From NCBI RefSeq assembly GCF_024708915.1, contig NZ_JANJXQ010000032.1, positions 1 to 12,880 on the forward strand: a stretch of DNA of 12,880 nt, in the 5' to 3' direction. The notes beneath the pieces are model-generated. The model had not been told where the DNA came from, did not search any database, and was given only the letters and a program-made list of their open reading frames with translations. Made by a program: the position numbers and the translations under genes. The DNA is from Thiobacillus sp. (GTDB lineage: Bacteria > Pseudomonadota > Gammaproteobacteria > Burkholderiales > Thiobacillaceae). Shown here one piece after another: positions 7,211 through 12,880 of the stretch (within the stretch, counting starts at the first letter, position 1; the number at the start of each line of letters is the position of its first letter).

Positions 7211-7678
7211 ATGAACAAGACCGTACTCGATCTCTGGGTGGGATTATTCGTCATCGCAGGCATCGCCGCGCTGCTGTTCCTGGCGCTCAAGGTAGGCAGC
7301 ATGAGTACCGTAAACACGTCGGACAGTTACGAAGTCGTCGCCCGCTTCGAGAACATCGGCGGACTCAAGCCGCGCGCGCCGGTCAAAAGTGCCGGGGTGG
7401 TGGTGGGCCGGGTGGCGGATATCCGTTTTGACAATGAAACTTACGAAGCGGCCGTCACACTTCGTGTGGACAAGCGCTATGCTTTCCCCAAGGACACCAC
7501 TGCCGCGATCATGACCTCGGGTCTGCTGGGCGAGCAATACATCGGCCTGGAGGCCGGCGGCGACAGTTCGAAGCTGAAAGACAAGGACCGGATTCTCATC
7601 ACGCAAGATGCCGTGGTGCTGGAAAATCTGATCGGCCACTTTATATACGGTAAGGCTCAAGAAGGAGCGCCACAATGA
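7211..7678 (+). CDS. mlaD: Mla transporter MCE-domain substrate-binding protein MlaD
   Basis: A 155 aa protein with one N-terminal membrane helix (about 8-28, VGLFVIAGIAALLFLALKVG) and a periplasmic MCE domain (about 40-118: YEVVARFENIGGLKPRAPVKSAGVVVGRVADI through GLLGEQYIGLEAGG). In E. coli, MlaD forms a hexameric ring on MlaE and carries phospholipid to and from MlaC. The IMTSGLLGEQYIGLE segment, with the hydrophobic pore loop, is typical. The C-terminal tail after VVLENLIGHFIYG is short. It is slightly smaller than E. coli MlaD (183 aa) but normal for betaproteobacteria. ATG lies 2 bases after the mlaE stop; its own stop overlaps the next ATG (ATGA). Confidence 0.96.
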   Translation: MNKTVLDLWVGLFVIAGIAALLFLALKVGSMSTVNTSDSYEVVARFENIGGLKPRAPVKSAGVVVGRVADIRFDNETYEAAVTLRVDKRYAFPKDTTAAIMTSGLLGEQYIGLEAGGDSSKLKDKDRILITQDAVVLENLIGHFIYGKAQEGAPQ

Positions 7679-9036
7679 AAATCAACGCACTCACCCGTAC
7701 CCTGCTGGCGGCCGGCCTGTTGCTGGCCGCCCTGCCAGGACAGGCGGACACCATCAACCTGCAGCAGGCGGTGGAAATGAGCCTGGCGGCCGACCCCCGC
7801 ATCAAGGAGCGCGAACAGGTGGTCGAAGCTGCGCGCGGCATGCTGCAGGAAGTGCAGGGCAACGCCGGCTGGCGGGTCAGCGCCAACGCCTTCATCGGCC
7901 TGGCGCCGGAAGCCGAGGGCGGCTTCTACCAGGGCGGGGCCTTCAGCGGAACCACTCCGCGCACCGACGGCGACAGGATCGAAGGCATTTCCGACTGGAC
8001 GCATCTGGATTTCGCGCTGATCAAGCCGCTCTACACCTTCGGCAAGATCGAGCATTACGGCGAGGCCGCGCGCGGCAACATCGACCTCAAGCGCGGCGAG
8101 CTCAAGCAAACGCGCGGCGATACGGTCTACGACACCAAGCGCGCCTATTTCGGCTATCTGACCGCGCGCGATATCCGGGTTTTCCTGGAAGACATGCAGG
8201 GCCGGCTGGATCGGGCCATCACCTCGGTCGAACGCGATCTCAAGGAAGAAACCGGCGAGGCCAAGCAGTCCGACCTGTATGCGCTGCAATCGGCTAAAGG
8301 CTTGCTGGCCAAGTACGTGTACCAGTCGCACGCCATCGAGAAAATCAGCCTGGACGGCCTCAAGGTGCTGACCGGTGCCGGGTTGAAGGCCGATCTGAAG
8401 GTGGCCGACGAACGTCTCGAGCCGGTTGCCTTCCCGCGCGTCGATCTGGCCGAGTTCCAGTCGCGCGCCTTGCAGGAACGCCCCGAAATGCAGCAGCTCG
8501 AAGCCGGCCTGCGTGCCCGCCGCGCCCTGGTGGCCGCCAAGAAAGCCGACCGCATGCCGGACGTGTATGCCGGCGTGATCGGGCAGTTCAACTACGCTTC
8601 GCAACGCGAGCGGCTGGACAACCCCTATCTCTACGATCCCTTCAATGGCGGCGGCCTGACTCCGGTGGTGGGGGTGAAATGGGACACCGTGTTCGGCGCC
8701 GCCAGCGCCCGCGTCAATCAGGCGCAGGCCGAGCTGGAAGCGCTCAACCACAAGAAGGCGTTTGCCGTGGCAGGCATTCCGTTCGAAGTGGGCGAGGCCT
8801 ACGCCAATGCCGAGGCCAACTACAATGCGCAGCGCGATCTGGGCGAAGGCGCGGCGGCAGCGCGGCGCTGGATGGTGGCGTCGCTGGCCGATTTTGCGGC
8901 CGGGATCGAAAGCGCCGACAAAGTGGCCAACGCGCTCAAGAATTACGTCCTGACGCAGACCGAATATTTGCGTACGGTCAACGATTACAACATGAACGTG
9001 GCGCAACTGGCGCGCCTGACGGGTGAACTCAAGTAA
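7675..9036 (+). CDS. TolC-family outer-membrane channel protein within the Mla operon
   Basis: A 453 aa outer-membrane efflux protein (OEP/TolC family). A signal peptide covers residues 1-24 (LLAAGLLLAALPGQA, cleavage before DTINL). The mature part opens with the family pattern TINLQQAVEMSLAADPRIKE and then shows two helix-strand halves. The first strand region holds WTHLDFALIKPLYTFGKIEHYGEAA, with long heptad-like helices after it. The second has LTPVVGVKWDTVFGAASARVNQAQAEL (from about 326) and ends with LRTVNDYNMNVAQLARLTGEL. Members form trimeric barrels with a periplasmic tunnel used by tripartite exporters. It overlaps mlaD by ATGA and has a strong AAGGAG eight bases before the ATG, so it is surely made with the Mla proteins. 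No HlyD-type adaptor gene is nearby. Function here is inferred: an outer-membrane partner for MlaFED or for the ABC-2 exporter downstream. Confidence 0.88.
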   Translation: MKINALTRTLLAAGLLLAALPGQADTINLQQAVEMSLAADPRIKEREQVVEAARGMLQEVQGNAGWRVSANAFIGLAPEAEGGFYQGGAFSGTTPRTDGDRIEGISDWTHLDFALIKPLYTFGKIEHYGEAARGNIDLKRGELKQTRGDTVYDTKRAYFGYLTARDIRVFLEDMQGRLDRAITSVERDLKEETGEAKQSDLYALQSAKGLLAKYVYQSHAIEKISLDGLKVLTGAGLKADLKVADERLEPVAFPRVDLAEFQSRALQERPEMQQLEAGLRARRALVAAKKADRMPDVYAGVIGQFNYASQRERLDNPYLYDPFNGGGLTPVVGVKWDTVFGAASARVNQAQAELEALNHKKAFAVAGIPFEVGEAYANAEANYNAQRDLGEGAAAARRWMVASLADFAAGIESADKVANALKNYVLTQTEYLRTVNDYNMNVAQLARLTGELK

Positions 9037-9105
9037 ACGGCGGGCGTCTATTTCTTGACCCGGTTCATGCAACTCCGATTTTTTCGAACAGGAATACCTA
9101 CAAAC

Positions 9106-9741
9106 ATGTTGCGCACATTCTTTTCGCTGCTGGCACTGGTGCTGGGGCTCAACACCGGATCGGCGTTGGCCGCCGACACGCCGCCCGATGTGCTGGCACG
9201 CACCACCACGCAGGAAGTCCTCGCGATCCTGAAACAGGACAAGGACATCCAGAACGGCAATCAGAGCAAGGTGTATCAGCTGGTCGAAGCCAAGATCCTT
9301 CCCAACTTCGATTTCAACCGCATGACCCAGCTGGCCGTCGGCAAGCACTGGCCGCGTGCCACCGCCAAGCAGAAGCAGGAACTGGTGACCGAGTTCCGTA
9401 ACCTGCTGGTGCGCACCTATTCCAGCTCGCTCACTGCGTTCACCAACCAGACGGTCGAATTCAAGCCGCTGGCGATGAAGCCGGACGACACCGACGTGAC
9501 CGTGCGTTCCGAGATTCGCCAGCCGGGCGGGCAGCCCATTCCGATCGACTACAGCATGTACAAAACCGCCTTCGGCTGGAAGGTTTACGATGTGTCGATC
9601 GACGGCGTCAGCCTGGTGACCAATTATCGTGCGTCCTTTTCCAGCACCATCCGCCAGAACGGCATCGACGGCCTGATCAAGACCCTGTCTGCCCAGTCCG
9701 AACGCGGGGCGGCCAAACCGGCGCCGCGCCCCGGCTCGTGA
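9106..9741 (+). CDS. mlaC: Periplasmic phospholipid-binding protein MlaC
   Basis: A 211 aa Ttg2D/MlaC-family lipid carrier that shuttles phospholipids across the periplasm between MlaD and the outer membrane. The signal peptide is residues 1-22 (LRTFFSLLALVLGLNTGSALA, cleavage before AD). The mature protein shows ILPNFDFNRMTQLAVGKHWPRATAKQKQELVTEFRNLLVRTYSSSL, the family core, then beta strands ending in WKVYDVSIDGVSLVTNYRASFSSTIRQNGIDGLI, which is diagnostic. ATG 9106 was chosen over an in-frame ATG at 9055 because it puts the signal peptide first. AGGA lies about 12 bases upstream, slightly far. A 69-base gap separates it from the TolC-like gene; its stop overlaps the mlaB start (GTGA). The C-terminal tail is Pro/Ala-rich. 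Confidence 0.96.
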   Translation: MLRTFFSLLALVLGLNTGSALAADTPPDVLARTTTQEVLAILKQDKDIQNGNQSKVYQLVEAKILPNFDFNRMTQLAVGKHWPRATAKQKQELVTEFRNLLVRTYSSSLTAFTNQTVEFKPLAMKPDDTDVTVRSEIRQPGGQPIPIDYSMYKTAFGWKVYDVSIDGVSLVTNYRASFSSTIRQNGIDGLIKTLSAQSERGAAKPAPRPGS

Positions 9742-10016
9742 TTGCCTGCGAGGGCACGCGCTGCCGTATCGCCGGCGCGGTGACCGTCGACAGCGTCGGC
9801 AGCCTGCTGCGCGAATTGCGGCCGCTCCTCGCGCAGCAGGTCGATACGCTGGATTTCAGCGGGGTCGAAGCCGCCGATTCGGCCGCCCTTGCGCTCATCT
9901 TCAGTGCCATGCGCCAGGCCCGGCAGTCAGGCCGCTCGCTGAGCTGTACCGGCATGCCCGCCAGCTTTATTACCCTGGCCGAACTGTATGGGGTGGCCGA
10001 GCTGTTGCCCGCATGA
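9738..10016 (+). CDS. mlaB: STAS-domain protein MlaB
   Basis: A 92 aa single STAS domain that binds MlaF in the cytoplasm and stabilises the MlaFEDB transporter. The STAS core is VDTLDFSGVEAADSAALALIFSAMRQARQSG, with the D-S-A-A-L motif (47-51) where anti-sigma-antagonist relatives have their phosphorylatable serine. The C-terminal helix ends in ITLAELYGVAELLP. The GTG start overlaps the mlaC stop and the stop overlaps the next ATG (ATGA), so it is coupled on both sides. There is no good independent ribosome binding site. Length is close to E. coli MlaB (97 aa). Confidence 0.9.
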   Translation: MIACEGTRCRIAGAVTVDSVGSLLRELRPLLAQQVDTLDFSGVEAADSAALALIFSAMRQARQSGRSLSCTGMPASFITLAELYGVAELLPA

Positions 10017-10921
10017 GCCAGGCAAACCCCGCGATCCGTGTCAGCGAACTGCGCAAGCGCTTCCGCACCACCCAGGCGCTCGACGGGGTTTCGCTCGACA
10101 TCCCGCAGGGTGAGTTTTTCGGCCTGCTGGGGCCCAACGGCGCGGGCAAGACCACACTGATCTCGATTCTGGCCGGGCTTGCCCGCGCCGATTCAGGTCA
10201 TGCCGCCATCATGGGCCACGACGTGGTGCGCGACTATCGTCAGGCGCGCCGCGCCCTGGGCGTGGTGCCGCAGGAGCTGGTCTACGATCCCTTCTTCAAC
10301 GTGCGCGAAACCCTGCGCATCCAGTCCGGCTATTTCGGCCTCAGGCACAACGACGGCTGGATCGACGAGATCATGCATCACCTCGATCTCACCCAGCACG
10401 CCGACAAGAACACGCAGAACCTGTCGGGCGGCATGAACCGCCGTCTGCTGGTGGCGCAGGCGCGGGTGCCCAAGCCGCCGCTCATCGTGCTCGACGAACC
10501 GACTGCCGGCGTCGACGTCGACCTGCGCCGCTCGCTGTGGGAATTCATCAGCCGCCTCAACCGCGAGGGGCACACCATCCTGCTGACCACGCATTATCTG
10601 GAAGAGGCCGAGGCGCTGTGCAGCCGCATCGCCATGCTGAAAAGCGGGCGCGTCGTCGCCCTCGACGCCACGCGCAACCTGCTGCAACTGACCAACGAGC
10701 ATTGCGCACAGCTGCGGCTCGACGCCGAATCCGTGCCGGCCGCCTGGCAGGATCGCCTGCAGCGCGAGACGGACGGCTGCTGGCGTTTCAATTTCGGTGA
10801 GTACACGGAACTGGAAAACCTGCTGGCCGACCTGCGCGGCGCCGGGATCCGCGTGACCGAGTTGCACCTGCTGGAGCCCGACCTGGAGGATGTCTTCACT
10901 GACATCATGAAACGCACATGA
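10013..10921 (+). CDS. ABC-2 type transporter ATP-binding protein (YadG-like)
   Basis: A 302 aa ATPase of an ABC exporter. Walker A is GPNGAGKTT (40-48), signature LSGGMNRR (137-144), Walker B LIVLDEPTAGVD (157-168) and switch TTHYLEEAE. The C-terminal ~80 residues after the nucleotide-binding domain end in LLEPDLEDVFTDIM, the tail usual for CcmA/YadG/NodI-like subunits. The substrate is unknown; E. coli YadGH has no settled one. One local difference from common relatives is VAQARVPKPP just before Walker B, where VAQALVHKPP is usual; this does not touch a catalytic residue. It follows mlaB with an ATGA overlap, hence is in the Mla operon. Its permease follows after a gap containing a REPIN. 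Confidence 0.93.
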   Translation: MSQANPAIRVSELRKRFRTTQALDGVSLDIPQGEFFGLLGPNGAGKTTLISILAGLARADSGHAAIMGHDVVRDYRQARRALGVVPQELVYDPFFNVRETLRIQSGYFGLRHNDGWIDEIMHHLDLTQHADKNTQNLSGGMNRRLLVAQARVPKPPLIVLDEPTAGVDVDLRRSLWEFISRLNREGHTILLTTHYLEEAEALCSRIAMLKSGRVVALDATRNLLQLTNEHCAQLRLDAESVPAAWQDRLQRETDGCWRFNFGEYTELENLLADLRGAGIRVTELHLLEPDLEDVFTDIMKRT

Positions 10922-10935
10922 GTCAGGTCTTTGTG

Positions 10936-11030
10936 ATGGCGTTGGAATCGCGGCGAGGGCGCCGCTCCTACCTGATGGAGCACGCCCGCCGTGTGGGAGG
11001 CCCGCCCTCGGGCCGATTGGTTTGCGCCAT
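10936..11030. repeat. REPIN-like inverted pair of REP hairpins
   Basis: The 139-bp gap between the ABC-2 ATPase and permease holds two REP-type hairpins in opposite orientation. Arm 1 (10944-10971, minus-strand sense) starts GTAGGAG and has stem GCGGCG/CGCCGC around a 4-base loop. Arm 2 (10993-11020, plus-strand sense) starts GTGGGAG and has stem GGCCCG/CGGGCC around the loop CCCT. Read in REP sense both loops are CCCT. A 21-bp spacer separates them, and the symmetry extends outward to ATGGCG (10936-10941) and CGCCAT (11025-11030), so the whole element is one long imperfect palindrome. GTAG/GTGG heads plus a palindromic body are typical of REP elements mobilised in trans by RAYT (TnpA-REP) transposases. 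No RAYT gene is in the window. Confidence 0.8.
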
Positions 11031-11060
11031 TCCCGTGTACACCCGTTCGATGGAGGCCTC

Positions 11061-11816
11061 ATGAGCGGCTTCCCGGCACTCTTCTACAAGGAAATGCTGC
11101 GTTTCTGGAAGGTGGCGGTGCAGACCGTGGTCGCCCCGGTGGTGATGGCGCTGCTGTACCTGCTGATCTTCGCGCACGTGCTGGAAGCCCACGTCGAGGT
11201 CTATCCCGGCGTCTCCTACGCCAGCTTCCTGGTGCCGGGGCTGGTGATGATGAGCATGTTGCAGAACGCGTTTTCCAACAGCTCGTCCAGCCTGATCCAG
11301 TCGAAGATGACCGGCAACATCGTGTTCGTGCTGCTGCCGCCGCTGTCGTACCTGGAGTTTTTTCTGGCCTATCTGGGGGCGGCGATCCTGCGCGGATTGA
11401 TCGTCGGGATCGGCGTATGGGCGGTGACCCTGTGGTTCGCTTCGTGGCAGATGCCGCAGCTTGGCTGGCTGCTGGCATACGCAGTGCTGGCCTGCGCCAT
11501 CATGGGGGCGGTCGGCATCGTGGCCGGCATCTGGGCGGAAAAATACGACCAGCTGGCGGCGTTCCAGAACTTCCTCATCCTGCCGCTCACCTTCCTGTCC
11601 GGCGTGTTCTATTCGATTCATTCGCTGCCGCCTTTCTGGCAGGCGGTCTCGCACGCCAACCCGGTGTTCTACCTGATCGACGGCTTCCGCTACGCCTTCG
11701 TCGGCCAGTCCGACACCGATCCCTGGCTCGGCCTGCTGGTCGCCGGGGCCTGCTTTGTGGCAATATCCGCGATTACCCTGGCGCTGCTCAAGCGCGGCTA
11801 CAAACTCAGACACTAG
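11061..11816 (+). CDS. ABC-2 type transporter permease (YadH-like)
   Basis: A 251 aa inner-membrane permease with about six hydrophobic segments, for example VVAPVVMALLYLLIFAHVL, FLVPGLVMMSMLQNAF, FFLAYLGAAILRGLIVGIGVWAVTLW, LAYAVLACAIMGAVGIVAGIW, FLILPLTFLSGVFYSI and the last helix LLVAGACFVAISAITLALL. The ABC-2 membrane signature is clear: FQNFLILPLTFLSGVFYSIHSLPPFWQ followed by NPVFYLIDGFRYAFVG. It pairs with the ATPase upstream to form an exporter of unknown cargo. ATG 11061 has GGAGG five bases upstream. The REPIN in front is probably transcribed as part of the message. Confidence 0.93.
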   Translation: MSGFPALFYKEMLRFWKVAVQTVVAPVVMALLYLLIFAHVLEAHVEVYPGVSYASFLVPGLVMMSMLQNAFSNSSSSLIQSKMTGNIVFVLLPPLSYLEFFLAYLGAAILRGLIVGIGVWAVTLWFASWQMPQLGWLLAYAVLACAIMGAVGIVAGIWAEKYDQLAAFQNFLILPLTFLSGVFYSIHSLPPFWQAVSHANPVFYLIDGFRYAFVGQSDTDPWLGLLVAGACFVAISAITLALLKRGYKLRH

Positions 11817-11832
11817 ATTGGGAAAGTCAAGC

Positions 11833-12069
11833 ATGGTTACCCCCGACGACATCAAAGGCTGGATCACCGAGAAACTGCCGTGCGATCACATCGAACTGGA
11901 TGGTGATGGCCAGCATTTCCAGGCGGTGATCGTCAGCCCCGCCTTCAGCGGCAAGAACATGATCCAGCAGCATCGGCTGGTCTACGATGCGCTCGGCGCA
12001 CGCATGCATGCGCAGATCCACGCACTGTCGATGAAGACCTACACCCCGGAAGACTGGGCCAGCCGCTGA
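11833..12069 (+). CDS. ibaG: BolA-family protein IbaG
   Basis: A 78 aa BolA/IbaG-like protein. The BolA fold is shown by IELDGDGQHFQAVIVSPAFSGKNMIQQHRLVYDALG and the C-terminal QIHALSMKTYTPEDW. The histidine in that last motif is the conserved [2Fe-2S] cluster ligand in complexes with monothiol glutaredoxins. E. coli IbaG is acid-inducible and sits between mlaB and murA; the order here is the same apart from the inserted ABC-2 pair, which supports ibaG over bolA. A Cys at residue 17 (KLPCDHIEL) is an extra potential ligand. ATG at 11833 has only a weak GGGAAAG upstream. The stop codon abuts the murA ATG. Confidence 0.9.
   Translation: MVTPDDIKGWITEKLPCDHIELDGDGQHFQAVIVSPAFSGKNMIQQHRLVYDALGARMHAQIHALSMKTYTPEDWASR

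Positions 12070-12880
<811 letters not shown>

Noticed and set aside
5898..7211. Long minus-strand frame across mlaF/mlaE
   Set aside because: The opposite strand carries diagnostic ABC and MlaE motifs over the same bases; the antisense product has low-complexity composition.
9037..9105. Gap between the TolC-like gene and mlaC as a possible promoter or terminator
   Set aside because: No convincing -10/-35 pair or hairpin with T run was seen; the 69 bases are compatible with cotranscription.
7657..9348. Long open minus-strand frame (over 500 codons) antisense to the TolC-like gene
   Set aside because: The composition is rich in His/Arg/Gln/Gly with no domain pattern; it is a high-GC shadow of a clearly real plus-strand gene.
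10441..10480. R and P in VAQARVPKPP of the ABC-2 ATPase as a disabling change
   Set aside because: The residues lie between the signature and Walker B and are not catalytic; all ATP-binding motifs are intact.

Overview
The window is GC-rich, densely packed proteobacterial chromosome, most likely from a betaproteobacterium. The main reason is the right half: mlaF-mlaE-mlaD, mlaC-mlaB, an ABC-2 type ATPase/permease pair, a BolA/IbaG gene and murA all run head to tail, which is the usual Mla/ibaG/murA neighbourhood in that class. A sulfur- or nitrogen-oxidising relative of Thiobacillus is possible, but genus cannot be fixed by reading alone. No CRISPR array, tRNA, rRNA, phage or transposase gene was seen.

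Left part (1-5528). The window opens inside a reading frame whose last 304 codons are O-succinylhomoserine sulfhydrylase (MetZ), while its first ~40 codons look like the start of an LldE/LutA-type Fe-S oxidoreductase subunit. The two are joined in frame at a shared Gly-Met-Ala-Ala motif, so the left edge looks chimeric. A small secreted protein of unknown function follows with a 4-base overlap. On the minus strand lie lpxH (lipid A synthesis), ppiB (cyclophilin) and a periplasmic TPR protein, probably one transcription unit read from an extended -10 promoter near 3600. cysS (cysteinyl-tRNA synthetase) diverges from it on the plus strand and is followed by a short DUF72-like gene. Codon use changes visibly within cysS near 4359.

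Right part (5578-12880). A long plus-strand block encodes the inner-membrane phospholipid transporter MlaF (ATPase), MlaE (permease) and MlaD (MCE substrate-binding protein), then a TolC-family outer-membrane protein where an mlaA/vacJ gene might be expected, then periplasmic MlaC and cytoplasmic STAS protein MlaB. An ABC-2 ATPase and its permease follow, separated by a 139-bp gap holding a REPIN-like pair of inverted REP hairpins. IbaG (BolA family) and the beginning of MurA close the window. Several joints are ATGA or GTGA overlaps or direct abutments, which points to translational coupling. The common theme is envelope biogenesis: phospholipid traffic, lipid A, peptidoglycan precursor synthesis and an exporter.

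No clearly new defence or mobile system was found. The points most worth a second look are the TolC-family gene inside the Mla operon, the chimeric left edge, the codon-use break in cysS, an intrinsic-terminator-like hairpin inside the lpxH coding sequence, and the REPIN between the two ABC genes.
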